A stretch of 64,000 nucleotides of DNA from Epithemia pelagica (Eukaryota; Bacillariophyta; Bacillariophyceae; Surirellales; Surirellaceae), in assembly GCA_946965045.2 (NCBI GenBank), contig OX337232.1:558001-622000 (forward strand), read 5' to 3'. Position 1 is the stretch's first letter, and the number at the start of each line of letters is the position of its first letter. Below are positions 33,754 to 44,918 of the stretch, piece by piece. The notes below the pieces were generated by a model. It made no database searches. It saw nothing but the letters and a program-made list of their open reading frames with translations, and was not told where the DNA came from. A program made the translations under genes and the position numbers.

Positions 33754-34728
33754 GAAGAAGCAGAATCCCATGCCAGCAGAAACGAACCAGGACCGACTAT
33801 GTGTGAGCAAGGGTGACGAGCGCCCACTTTGTGTGTGTGTTTGTGAGTGGTTTATTGGTTCACTCTAGGTACGTACTTCATCCGCCAACAAGACCCGTTC
33901 TTGTCGTTTCAAAAATTCCACTCCTTCTTGTTGAAAGGGGAACAGATGATGATTCTTCTGGTTGTTGTGATTTGTGGTGGTCGTGTCGGTAGTCGTTGGA
34001 GTGTTTGGATCCGGTTCCCAAAAAGACGACGACGACGACGACCTTGTCAACCATTGAGTTGTTGGTTCCTCCTCCCGTGGAAACACGGCAAACCCTCCAC
34101 TCCCGGTAGTAATGGTCCGTCGAGAAGAAACAAAGGGAGGATTCCGGCGCGAAATCGTCGTACGAGGCGTTCCCAAGGCTGCCGCCGCCGCAACACCCTC
34201 CAATACTCCAAATGATTGTTGTTGTGGTTGTGGATATCGTCGTCGCCCTCGCTGTCGCAGTGTCCACGACGACCATGTGGGAATGTCCCGGTGGCCATGG
34301 TACTCCTGGCCCACAACAAGACCAACGGCCTGCGATTGACCCACGGCCGTCGCCGAAACCACACTCGTCGCACTCCACAGCCAATAGTAGCAGTACAGGT
34401 GTTTCCACCAACAAGAAGAAGAAGAAGAATACCACAACCCACAGGGAATCCAACAAGAAGAAGAAGAAGAAGAAGAAGCACAAGTAGTGATTGTTGTGGA
34501 GGGACACACACCAGAGAATGGTACTTGTCGTCGTCGTTGTGGCGGTTGCTTCGCTGTGGTGAATCGTCTCCGCCGCACCGAGCCATGGCCGTGGAAGGAA
34601 GAAGAAGAACCCACACGTGTAGGTCTTATTGCTCGTATCGTCCAAGCTCCGCCTGTGACAACACTCATAGTAGAATGTTTAATTGTTCCTCTCGAGGAAG
34701 ATATGAAAGATGACACCACACACCACAT
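31129..34728 (-). CDS. SNF2-family ATPase with two DUF3820-like modules
   Basis: Exon 1 33877–34728 and exon 2 31129–33705, joined in phase 0 across a 171-nt intron (GTACGT donor, CTTAG acceptor). The join falls inside motif I: LLADE from exon 1 and MGLGKT from exon 2. Total ~1,142 residues. The first ~240 residues are Ser/Thr/Arg-rich, perhaps partly overpredicted (a later ATG at 34668 is possible). The SNF2 core follows: FPFQQEGVEFL ~265, DEMGLGKT ~283, DEAH ~445, LLTGTPMMNR, then the C-terminal helicase half with AEDRCHRVGQ. Two similar segments, FDFGKHRGLPLEDVPVDYI (~926–985) and FDFGKHTGLKWQEVPLSYR (~1032–1085), resemble the small DUF3820 domain. The core resembles SMARCAL1/ZRANB3-type annealing helicases, so a fork or repair role is possible but inferred. 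A Glu tract from a CTT repeat lies at ~32514–32541, and the intron has a CAA microsatellite. Confidence 0.88.
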
Positions 34729-35970
34729 CTGGGACGAATGAAAACCGCATCGTTCTTTCGCGTCGGAAGTTGGGGAAATCAGCCCATACTTACAATAGTC
34801 CGTAGCTACCCGTAGAAATCATGCGACCCGGAAGTATGTGCTTAGAATCCATCAGTATATCTTCTTCTCTAATAGAAAGCCAGCAACATAATATCTGTCC
34901 TTTGTGTTTGTTTCCAATGACAGAGAACCTGGCTTATCTTACAACTACTAGCTCTACTCTAGAGAATTCTATAGCCACTCCCCATCGCTATCATTCATTA
35001 TGTTTGCCGTCTTTTCTTCTTCCGCATTTTCCCTATCGTCTGGAATTACCTCAGTTACAATGTTACATATAGTCGAATGGAATATCTACGTTTTACAACC
35101 GCTACTAGATAATCATAAATACCGGGTAATAATCCTTGTTTTCCAGGATTTCAGTGGAAACCCAACTCTTGACGACGTGTGTGCCATGGTTCTGCGAAAG
35201 GGTGTGCCAAATGACGACATGGTGCGCTCAAAGAGCCATTCCGGTTGTTGTTGTTGTGGCGTTTGGAATTCCATTGGCTCCATGGAGCACTGTATAATAC
35301 ATTGTGTGTATGAGGAGGATTGTGGGACCTTTGCCGTACGAGAGTGGTTTGTCGAAACAACCACTGGAGACTGCTGGACCGCCACGTTTGTGCGACAGCA
35401 AGAGGTATAGAATATAATGATGTGGTGCATGTATACGTTTGCCAACTACAACAAAACGAAGAAAAGCAACCTCTCCGTCCAAGCCAAAACCACCTCGATT
35501 ATTCCTGGAGGGATGATTCCTCCTGGTCCTGGTCCTGGCTACGGACTCTCTGTATCCCTTGCTTCTCCCCGAGAGAATGACCTCCCACCCAACCGCCGCC
35601 GAAACGACCAAGGGCACCAAACGAGCGACCCAGTCGACGAAGCAACGACCACAGGTGCGACTCTCGGTATATATGGATCGTCGATTGTTGTCGTCGTCGT
35701 CGTCAAGTTTTGGCCGAACGATTCTTGTCGTCGTCGTCGTTGTTGTTTCTGCTGTTACACAGTTACACACGGTGTGTGGTTGTGGGTCGGCTCTCGGAGA
35801 GAAGGCGTGAAATGGATGGGATGCTGCACAGGATACAAGCAACACTCTGTCATTCTTGGTGTCGAACCAATCCCTCAAACCGTGGAATGGGTTTGTGTTT
35901 CGTCGTCGTGTGGCTCTCTAATGGACGGAATCCCTCTATACCCGTTTTGGGATCCTGAACCGTAGGACGA
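34729..35970. other. Intergenic region; possible unrecognised small gene
   Basis: A plus-strand frame at 34821–35072 contains a CPLC … HRYHSLC arrangement reminiscent of half a zinc finger. Another frame at about 35152–35410 follows a good pyrimidine-rich acceptor (TTTTCCAG at ~35151). They could be exons of one small gene, but no family is recognised and the donor is unclear. Confidence 0.2.
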
Positions 35971-36785
35971 CGAGGGATGGAACCACTTGGCACTTTTTTT
36001 CATCCAAGGGTTTTCACATTCCAAGGACGACGACAAGTTGTTGCCATTGTAAAGTCGATGGAGAGTCGGGTGCCGTCCCTAGGACAGCTTCGCCGCCCGG
36101 CTCCATTGACTTGGCAATGGCAAAGTGGGCACAAAATCCGCACTGCGAAAAGCTCGGGAAACTGCGGCAAAGGGCCAAGCCGATTGTTTCGATTCATTGA
36201 TGCATCACTTGTGCATTTCATTCTACAATCGATCGAGAATGATATGCTCCAGTGCATTAACGAGTCAAAAGTGGAGAGCCATGGTCGATTGTTCTCAGCT
36301 CTGTGGTTCCTCCCTCGTTTCAGTCCTGCCAGGTTCGACAAGAAGAAGAAGGGACGGAATCCGTTTCCGCCTTTCACCGGTTTCATCCAAAAGAGCATGA
36401 CGCAAGATAGATAGAACCATGTGGCAGTTCCCTTTCTCCATGACATGCCGTACCATCACCAAGGAGTAGTAGCAATTCGAGAAGGAGAAACGAGCGACAC
36501 AGCCGCCGCCGGCGCAGCAACGACCACAGATGCTATACTCTCGAGGTATATGGATCGTCGACTGTCGTCGTTATCGTCTCGTTTGGGTGGCGGCACGATT
36601 CCTGGTGTCGTCATTGTCGTTGTATCTGCTGCCAGACCCACCCATGGGACTGGAACGAGAGTGGCGACTCTAGCAGCAGCAGCAGCAGCCAAATGGATCC
36701 ATCCATCCCGTGTGGCCCATCTACTGTCCTCAACAAGATGGAACTGTTCTTTCCACAATCTATTCAAATCCATTTGACCACTCAT
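35971..36785 (-). pseudogene. Decayed tail-anchored-family relic
   Basis: The minus strand aligns with the intron and exon 2 of the family (GGNGFRPFFFLSNLAGL, then INESKQSAWPF in another frame). It has stops and shifts, and no membrane anchor is found at the end. Upstream, at 36456–36785, lies a different leader module (SIASVVVAAPAAAVSLV) also present at 41.03–41.27 kb. A 210-bp block, 36211–36420, is identical to 40806–41015. Confidence 0.55.
36211..36420. repeat. 210-bp block identical to 40806–41015
   Basis: Read side by side, the two blocks show no difference, whereas both flanks differ. Confidence 0.85.
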
Positions 36786-37113
36786 TGAGACAGGGTAAAA
36801 GACATGCTATATTGGAGGGGTTTACATTCGACAATGTCAAGAGGCTCAAACAAGCTCGAAAGCATTGCGAATCGCATCTTCTTTTCAAAAACTGGGTGTA
36901 CAGCGACTCAGTCCAACTCAGTTGAATACAATCATTCCAACTATCATCAAATGGATCAGGGTCTCCTCGGTTGTCCAAAAGCCGATACAGCGTAGTCGCC
37001 GGCGTGACCAACCATGTTATACATGGGAATGTGAACGTCCGCTGTTTCCAATCCACTCGATGCCACATGAGGGAATCCCGGTGGAATCTCCAGTTCCCCT
37101 CTGCCACTAGTTC

Positions 37114-37656
37114 TTAGCGGCGACCAATGAAAGTGGATAGCACAATGGCGACCCCCACAATTGCAGAGGACCACATGAGCGCATTCCCGAGAGCCTCGGC
37201 AGCGGAACGCATTTGATTCCCGAGAGCCTCGGCAGCGGAACGCATTTCTTTTCCGACTTGATTATGAGCTTTCGCAAATGCAAAATGGGAGCCAGCAATT
37301 GAGCTGGCGTGAGCGCCAAACGGCCCAGCCGATTGTTTCGATTCTTCAATCAATTTCTGCATTTCTGTCTGTATCGATTGCAGCAAGAAAAAAGCCGGTT
37401 CAGAGAGATTGGAAAAGATAACTCCGTTCCCTTTGATTGTCAACTGTTCTCAGCAGTGGTTCCCTCTTCCCAATTCCTGTTCGATAGGAAGAATGGACTG
37501 AATCCGTTTCCACTCTCCAACCACTCCATCCGCAAGATCATGACGAAGGATATCACCATTTGGCAGTTTTCTTCATCATTGACATACCTCTACTAGATCC
37601 GTCAAGTCCAATGACGACTCGTTCGGAGTGGTATTGGTTTCGTTGGAAGAGCTCAT
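37114..37656 (-). CDS. Tail-anchored family copy C, intact
   Basis: Exon 1 37588–37656 (23 codons, MSSSNETN … LTDLVE) and exon 2 37114–37443, joined in phase 0 over a 144-nt intron (GTATGT donor, AACAG acceptor), give 132 residues. Exon 1 is Asn/Ser/Thr-rich and acidic. Exon 2 has a helical middle (LLQSIQTEMQKLIEESKQ), the family signature AGSHFAFAKAHNQ at ~88, two adjacent copies of an 11-residue unit (QMRSAAEALGN), then a ~20-residue hydrophobic segment (ALMWSSAIVGVAIVLSTFIG) and terminal RR. With no signal peptide and a C-terminal anchor plus basic end, it fits a tail-anchored membrane protein whose stalk is a short hendecad coiled coil. The family is not recognised and the function is unknown. 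Confidence 0.7.
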
Positions 37657-38908
37657 AGCGTTGGCTGCTGTTTGGAATTTTTGTGATAACAAAAAAATGA
37701 AGGTCTCTGTCCAATATCGGCAGCAATTATTGTGCGCGACTCATTCTCTACTCACTGACCGTGTTGCAACTTGCCACACTACCTCTGTCAGTTCCAAAAA
37801 GAATCTCACCATGGCGCTTTCTCTGTGCCGCAGCAAAAACCGGATGGATAGTAACATGGTTCGATCCCGGTTCGAATTTGGACGTCTCACCCATGAGGTA
37901 TATTGATACCTCCTTAAGGAGATGGATGTGTTCTTGTGGTGGGTGGATGGGATGCATATTACAACGATTTGCCATTCGTCGAACTAATCCAAACCCGTGG
38001 AATGGGACAGGTGTGGTTCGTGTGGTTGGTCTAAACATAGCCCGATGGCGTCCCACTCTGTCGGTTGTAACAAGAACTGGGAAAGGAGCAAATGACGACG
38101 ACTCGGCCAACAGCAGCAACAACAAGGAGCTTGCTATGGTGGTGGGAGGAGACGGACACGATTCTATTGAAGTGCTAGAATGGTCATATTCATTGCTTCA
38201 TCAAACGCATGATGCGAAACGCAAAACCAACAATTCTACCACAGGTCGAGTTCGAAAAATGCCCAATCATGAAAAAGAGTCACCGAAATCTGCGCTGCAG
38301 TTACATTCCATGTCATTGTCGACACCCCGTGAACAGCGCATCAACGCTATTCCACAATTAATTCCCAGCAAGCGTCAAAAGATGGAACCCAATTGAGGGG
38401 ATTCCTTGCGCACCACAGTGGCCTCCTGTCATCGACGAGCACAACAAAACAATTGACCGGAAGCAATCCATCATATGGCCCATCTCAGCATATAGTACAC
38501 AATGGTCAAGAGTTGTTCCAGGAGGACGACACGGAGAGGGTAATGGCATCGATAGAACTGGTTTACCATCCATTTTGATCTCTCCTAGAGAAACATGATG
38601 GAAAATATCCTACGGTGGAGGGCTTATATTCTACAAGGTTCCAAGTAGCTGGAGAAGCATTGCAAATCGCATCTTCTTTTCAAAAACTGGGTGTACATCG
38701 ACTGAGTCGGACTCAGTCGAATACAATTATTCCAAGTATCATCAAATGGATCAGGGTTTCCTCGGTTGTCCAAAAGCCGATACAGTGTAGTTGCCGGCGT
38801 GACCAATTATGTTGTACATGGGAATGGGAACGTCGACTGTTTCCAATCCAGTCGACGACACATGAGGGAATTCTTGGATGAATCTCCAGTTCCCCTCTGT
38901 CATTCAAC
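37657..38908. other. Spacer between copies C and D
   Basis: A plus-strand frame at 37761–38396 (211 codons) begins without an ATG and partly repeats at 39.7 kb; it is not called as a gene. About 38600–38908 is the conserved 3' flank of copy D. Confidence 0.4.
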
Positions 38909-39537
38909 TTAGCGGCGACCAATGAAACTGGATGCCACAATGGTGACCCCCAAAATTGCAGAGGACAACACGAGCGCGCCGCCGGCAATCCATGAGGACG
39001 ATACCATGGAATTCGAGATTTTGTAGGAGGACGAAACCATGGAATTCGAGATTTTGTAGGAGGACGAAACCATGGAATTCGAGATTTTGTCATGAGCATT
39101 TCCGATGTGATTATGAGCCCTCGCCAGTGCAAAATGGGCACAAGCAAGTGTGTTGGAACCCCTGGCAATGGGGCCATACGGCCATGACGCCTGTTTGGAT
39201 TCCTTGATGCATTGCATCATTTCTTTCTGTGTCGATTGCAGCAAGACAAAAGCCGGGTGAGAGAAATTGGAAAAAGATATTGGAGAGACATGTGAAGCTC
39301 CGTTCCCTGTGATTGTCAACTGTTCTCAGCAGTGGTTCCCTCTTCCCAATTCCTGCGAGGTTCGATAGGAAGAATGGACTGAATCCGTTTCCACCTTCCA
39401 CCCACTCCATCCAGAAGATCATGACGAAGGATATAACCATTTGGCAGTTTTCCTAATCAATGGCATACCTCTACTAGATCCGTCAAGTCCAATGATGACT
39501 CGTTCGGAGTGGTATTGGTTTCGTTGGAAGAGCTCAT
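38909..39537 (-). CDS. Tail-anchored family copy D, intact
   Basis: Exon 1 39469–39537 is the same 23 residues as copy C. Exon 2 38909–39319 follows a 149-nt intron (GTATGC donor, AACAG acceptor, phase 0). Total 159 residues. The middle region has MMQCIKESKQASWPYGPIAR and LACAHFALARAHNHIGNAHD. Then come three identical 11-residue units (KISNSMVSSSY, the last running into WIAGG), encoded by a 33-bp tandem repeat at ~38998–39090. A hydrophobic anchor (~133–157) ends in SFIGRR. The stalk units differ from those of copy C, yet both are 11-mers directly before the anchor. Topology (tail anchor, N-terminus in the cytoplasm) is inferred. Confidence 0.72.
38998..39090. repeat. 33-bp tandem repeat, three units, in copy D
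   Basis: ACGAAACCATGGAATTCGAG-type units follow one another, each encoding 11 residues. Copy B has an analogous, diverged array at about 30231–30333. Confidence 0.85.
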
Positions 39538-40200
39538 GGCGTTGGCTGCTGTTTGGAATTTGTGATAAAACAAAAAATGAAGGCCTATTATCGGCCGCGC
39601 AACCCGGATATGGAGCAATTGTTGTGTGCGACTCATTTTCTATTCACTGACCACGCTCGCGGGTGTTGCCACCACACCCAGTCAGAAAAAGAATCTCGAC
39701 CATGGCGCTCTTTCTGTGCCGCAGGATGGATTGTAACATGGTTCCATCCCGGTTCGAATTTGGACGTTTCACCAGTGAGGTTTATTGATATATCATGCTA
39801 AAGGAGAAGAAGAAGATGCACAATCTATATTCTTGCTTTCTCACAAAGTGTAGCAAATATTACAACCAACAACCACCACAACTGTTCTCCATGGACTGTG
39901 TGACGGTGGTGCAGGTGATGGTCCTTTGTTTTGGATGAATTATTCTGGAATGTTTTGTGGAAAATCTCCGTACTTTTCCGATTTCCCATTATTTCTTCTA
40001 CACGAACAATCCTACTCCTCCGTGTTGGCACAAAACATATTTATTCTTTTGTCGCTTTTGTCTTGTTCATCCTCCGCTTTCTAGCGCCTTGGTCCAACAA
40101 GTGGTGGGTCACATCCCGCCTTGATTCATTTGACGACCATTACGGCGACCTTCTATACCCTTTGGATCAAGAACCGTATGACGACGAGGGATGGAACCAT
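39538..40200. other. Spacer, nothing recognised
   Basis: Leader of copy D followed by sequence with partial similarity to 37.66–37.92 kb (GGATGGAT-GTAACATGGTTC and following). No gene seen. Confidence 0.4.
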
Positions 40201-41350
40201 TTGGCAGGTTTTTCATCCAGGGCTTTCACATTCCAAGGACGACAAGTTGTTGCCATCGTGAAAAGTCGATGGAGAGTCGGGTGCCGTCCCTATGACAGCT
40301 TCGCCACCCGACTCCATTGACTTGTCAATGGCAAAGTGGGCACCCGCACTGCGAAAAGCTCGGGAAACTGCGCCAAACAGGCAAGCCGATTGTTTTGATT
40401 CATTGATGCACATGTGCATTTCATTCTACAATCGATCGAGAATGATATGCTCAAGTGCATTGACGAGTCAAAATTGGAAAGCCATTGTCCATTGTTCTGA
40501 GCTGTGTGGTTCCTCCCTCTTTTCAGTTCCTGCCAGGTTCTACAACAAGAATAGACGACCGAATCCGTTGGCACCTTCTACCCCCCGTTTGGGGATCCAA
40601 AACAGTATGATGAAGAGGGATAGAACCATTTGGCAGGAATCTTCAGCAACCTCTAAAGATTTTTAATTCCAATGACAACAAGTTGCCATTGTAAAGTCGA
40701 TCGAGTCGGGTGCCAAAGCTCATTTAGACTCTATAATATGCTGGAGGCAGTTTGGGCCACCGCACAAAACGGCCAACCCGACTGTTTTGATTCTTTGATG
40801 CATTGGTGCATTTCATTCTACAATCGATCGAGAATGATATGCTCCAGTGCATTAACGAGTCAAAAGTGGAGAGCCATGGTCGATTGTTCTCAGCTCTGTG
40901 GTTCCTCCCTCGTTTCAGTCCTGCCAGGTTCGACAAGAAGAAGAAGGGACGGAATCCGTTTCCGCCTTTCACCGGTTTCATCCAAAAGAGCATGACGCAA
41001 GATAGATAGAACCATTTGTGAGTTTCCTTTCTCCATGACATGCCGTACCACCAAGGAGTAGTAGCTACTTGCGAAAGAGAAACGAGCGACACAGCCGCCG
41101 CCGCCGGCGCAGCAACGACCACAGGTGCTATACTCTTGGGGTGTATGGATCGTCGTTGTCGTCTCGTTTTGGTGGCGGCAAGATTCGTTGTGTCGTCATC
41201 ATTGTCGTTGTATCTGCTGCCAGACCCACCCATGGGACTGGAACGAGAGTGGCGACTCTAGCAGCAGCAGCCAAACGGATCCGTCCATCCCGGGTGGCCC
41301 ATCTACTCTCTTCAACAAACAAATAGTCCACAATGGTTTTGTGTGACTTG
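40201..41350 (-). pseudogene. Two decayed tail-anchored-family relics in tandem
   Basis: 40213–40500 carries a frame with CINESKQSACLFGAVSR and AGAHFAIDKSMESGGEA, clearly related to exon 2 but lacking the anchor. 40740–41040 is a second relic, including the 210-bp block shared with 36.2 kb. 41040–41350 is the alternative leader module (SIAPVVVAAPAAAAVSLV). Confidence 0.5.
40806..41015. repeat. 210-bp block identical to 36211–36420
   Basis: See the partner block at 36211–36420. Confidence 0.85.
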
Positions 41351-41786
41351 TTCTTAGAGCAGGACGACATGGAAAGGATAGTGACATGGATGGAAGTGCT
41401 CTTTCCACAATCTCATAAAATCCATTTGACCACTCATTGAGACATGGTGTAGAAGACATGCTATATTGGAGGGGTTTACATTCTACAATGCCCAGAGGCT
41501 CAAACAAGCTCGAAAGCATTGCGAATCGCATCGTCTTCTAAAAAACTGGGTGTACAGCGACTGAGTCCGACTCAGACAAATACAATCATTCCAAGTATCA
41601 TCAAACGGATCAGGGTTTCCTCGGTTGTCCAAAAGCCCATACAGTTTAGTTGCCGGCGTGGCTAACCATGTTGTACATGGGAATCCATGTTGTACATGGG
41701 AATGTGAACGTCGACTGTTTCCAATCCAGTCGACGACACATGAGGGAATCCCGGTGGAATCTCCACTTCCCCTCTGCCACTAGTAC

Positions 41787-42453
41787 TTAGCGGCGACCAT
41801 ATGCAACGGAGATGCTGACAGCTACTGATGACAAAAATAGTGCTCCCCCCACAATTGCAGAGGACCACACGAGCGCATTCCCGAGGCTCTTATGAGCCTC
41901 GGCAAAGGAACCCATTTGCTTTCCGACGTGATTGGGCGCATTCCCGAGAACCTTATGAGCCTCGGCAAAGGAACCCATTTGCTTTCCGAAGTGATTGGTT
42001 CCCGACGCCCTTATGAGCCTCGGCAGCGGAACCGATTTGATTTCCGAAGTTATAATGAGCCCTCGCAAATGCAAAATGGGCACAAGCAAGTGCGCCGGCA
42101 GCTCGGGAAAAATCGCGTAATTGTCTGGATTCGTTAATTAACTTGAACATTTCCTTCTGTATCAATCGTAGCAAGACAAAGTCCGGGTCAGAGAAGTTAG
42201 AAAAGATGTTGGGCAGCAAGACGAAGAATCATGGTTTGTGATTGTCAAGTGTTCTCAGCTGGGTCTCCATCTGTTCAATTCCTGCCACGTTCTGTACGCT
42301 TCCACCACACTGTGTAATGGACATATTTCATCCAAAAGAGGAGATGCAACATTGATCCACTTTCTCCAATCAATGCCATACCTCGAGCTCGTCCAAATCG
42401 GACGATGAGGTGTTTGGTGTCATGCTCGTTGTTGTTTCGTTGGAGGATCCCAT
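41787..42453 (-). pseudogene. Tail-anchored family copy E, broken
   Basis: Exon 1 42382–42453 has 24 codons (MGSSNETTTS … DELE) with a GTATGG donor. The usual acceptor is altered to AACAC before TTG (~42245). Exon 2 needs at least one further frame change: the frame 42219–41953 carries the middle region (MFKLINESRQ, ALACAHFAFARAHYNFGNQ), while the end lies in the frame 42089–41787. That end has two 21-residue units (VGKQMGSFAEAHKSLGNA) and an anchor with terminal AYGRR. The break falls at a repeat boundary (GGGAACCAATCAC against GGGAATGCGCCCAATCAC, five bases short). Confidence 0.65.
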
Positions 42454-42823
42454 CTCCCAATGAGGTTTTCCAGCAATCCGATTTTATGGAGTGTCAAGAG
42501 CGAGGTTCCGAAAAACCTGACTTCGTCTCTCGTCGACGTTTCCACGATTGCAAAGAATCCCATGTTTCAGAGTGCTGGTTACTCCCTTAGCGATTCGTCA
42601 CGTGAACCAACTCAACACATATATATGTAGTCCACAAGGGCAGCAATGAAGTGTTCTGAGAGGTTCAAAGCAACACGAGATGAAGAGGTAAACCACGTAT
42701 TGTAGCTAGAGCTGCTTTAACAACAATCGATCGATTCATTAGGATGGTAGATTTCATTTGGGAGGAGGAGGATATTCTACTACAGTGTCCAAAAGTTCCG
42801 CCAGCGGAAGACAATTTTAAAAA
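42454..42823. other. Spacer, nothing recognised
   Basis: Upstream of copy E and 3' flank of the SET-like gene. Confidence 0.4.
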
Positions 42824-44918
42824 TCACATTGGTTCCCCCGTAGGACTGCAATCTGGTTCGTCCGATTTTCTCCCCGCCGCTTCGACAGCCACCACCAAAC
42901 CCGTCCGTTGTCCGAGACAAATCGATTTTAAGTCTTGCATTCTCTCTTCCCAATCCTCCTCCAACATAAAGGCCATGTAATTGTCCAAGACTTCGTCTCC
43001 GGCTTGGACGGATTGTAACAACACATCCGAGGCGGAGGATTTGGACAAGTACGACCGATCTCCAGCAGGATCAAAGAGGTACTGCAATTGCGGAAACATG
43101 GTGGCCATATCCTCTAGAGTGGCCGTAAGTTCGGTATAGTTGGTGGCCACTCCAACATTGTTGGTCCCATTGCATCCATGATTGGCAAAGGTGGTAATGC
43201 CTGGATCGACCAAGTGTGCTCTCAGACCCCAAAAATCGTCAGGGAATCCGTAGCCTTCCATGTAATTGTCCAAGGCTTTCCACTTGCCTGGTACCAATTC
43301 CAGTAATTCTTGCATAATTTCACTCGTAAAGGGTTTGACAAGCATGCTATGGACTGCCTCTTCGACGGTAAAGTAGGTTCCCTTGGCAAAGGCTCGTTTG
43401 AAAAAGACGCCCCGTCCGGCATTGGCCACACGACTGGTACCAAATTCCAGAGCCGAAACGGGTAAATTCGGCACATTGGGGTCGTACCCCCGAACCACGG
43501 TACAATGCGGCGATTTTGGTGACGTCGTTTGACAATACTGGTTTTCTTGAACGCGGCTGGGGTATTGATAGAGTTGTTGGGTGGTTCCGTCTAGAAACCA
43601 CAGGGATGGTTGTGGTGGTCCACCAGAAGCACTCGAAATCCTCTTGGCCAGTTCGACCTGAATCGAGGAGGCATCGGCATGCCATTCGGCCAAGGCATCC
43701 TCATCCATGAAAACGATACGAAATTCGTGGACACGGTGATCCGAGCGGTGACCACCAAGGAGAATTGATTCGGAATAGGCTGCCATTTTGGTAGCCTCGG
43801 AATTGGTCCAGATACGCGTAAAAAGGTCGAGCGGGGATGAATCCACACCACCTATTGTTCTTGATGTCGTGGCTGTAACGGCTCCGACATGGGCTGCCAA
43901 CACTCCTGTCGGAGAGAGTGCCAAAGCCAAAGCGTCCAGAAAGGATTGGTCCTGCAACATGGGATGAGAGAACAAGTGGTATGGTGTATCCATGTCGCTG
44001 CAAGAAAAAAGGTGTGTCAGAAAAAATGTCATCGTGAGCAGTTGTTGTGAAAGAATCAGACACTCTCGTTCAGTCCGGCGCATGTACGTACAGTAGGGTA
44101 TCCAAAAGAATGACATCCAACTTATTGTCTGTTATTTCCTCCATATCATCATCTTCTTCTTCTTCTTCGTTATCATTCGATGCACTGCCAAAGTGATCGA
44201 GGAACCATGTCCGTGCGGCTTTGAGATTCGTTACCGTGGTCCAATGCACTCGTGGATCGTCCTTCCAATTCGACGACAACACAGACACATCGACATTCGG
44301 GTCCAACGCGTGCTTCTCCTGATTTTCAGTTTCATTCTCTTCACGAACCACCAGGTGCAACACATGACAGTGTTGAACGGTCGTGTGTTTCAAAACTTGA
44401 TGGAGACTCCCAGCCATGTCACTGCTGCTGGTCCGACCGGCCACCACCAGGGCCACCTGCTGAGGAGATTCGTGCGACAGTAAGGCCGGATGAACCAGTG
44501 TTTCGTGATAGAGTTCCAAAGAAGAAGAAGAAGACTCCGACTTGGACCATTCATGATGTTGGTCCCACACTCGCTTGTTTCTCCTTTGCCGTGCATTGTC
44601 ATTGAGACTATCCGTTCCCACCTGTCGTCGACAAACCTTTTCTGGTTCCTCCCTTCCAACGCTTGGATGCTGGGTAGAATGGTCATTTGGCAAAGCAAAA
44701 AGACTTGTTTGGCGGCGCAACACAGTCGAAATTGCAAATGGCACGACCGCTGCAAGAACGAAATGCCAAAGGATCCGGTTCCAAGTCAAACGAATTGCAG
44801 TCAAACCATTACTGTTGTGGACGACAGATTTCTTCATCGTCGTCGTTGTGTTGCATTCGTTGTGGACCGTCGTATTCGTGTCGGCCGGTAGGTGAGCATT
44901 CCTGTTCTTATTGCTCAT
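42824..44918 (-). CDS. Membrane-anchored spermidine-synthase-like / SET-like fusion protein
   Basis: Exon 1 44092–44918 and exon 2 42824–43997 join over a 94-nt intron (GTACGT donor, TTGCAG acceptor; the split codon restores LLDMDTPYH) to give 666 residues. The start is the ATG at 44918; the frame above lacks ATG. Residues ~48–67 (ILWHFVLAAVVPFAISTVL) are a membrane anchor. Residues ~135–430 follow aminopropyltransferase order: ELYHETLVHPAL, a nucleotide-binding β-strand where the usual GGGDG is degenerate (VVAGRTSSSD), VILLD, and FSHPMLQDQSFLDALALAL. Residues ~464–640 are SET-like: SRVANAGRGVF, FANHGCNGTNN where NHSCxPN is usual, AGDEVLDNY, and a post-SET-like cysteine. Both catalytic signatures are altered, so neither activity can be assumed. 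A Glu/Asp tract (EEEEEDDD) precedes the junction. The fusion is supported by one continuous spliced frame. Confidence 0.8.

Noticed and set aside
33865-34740. Alternative frames opposite and beside SNF2 exon 1 (Ser/Arg-rich)
   Set aside because: Triplet-rich DNA opens all frames here; only the minus frame joining LLADE to MGLGKT continues into a domain.
37761-38396. 211-codon plus-strand frame between copies C and D
   Set aside because: It has no ATG at the start, partly repeats at 39.7 kb as non-coding sequence, and shows no domain.
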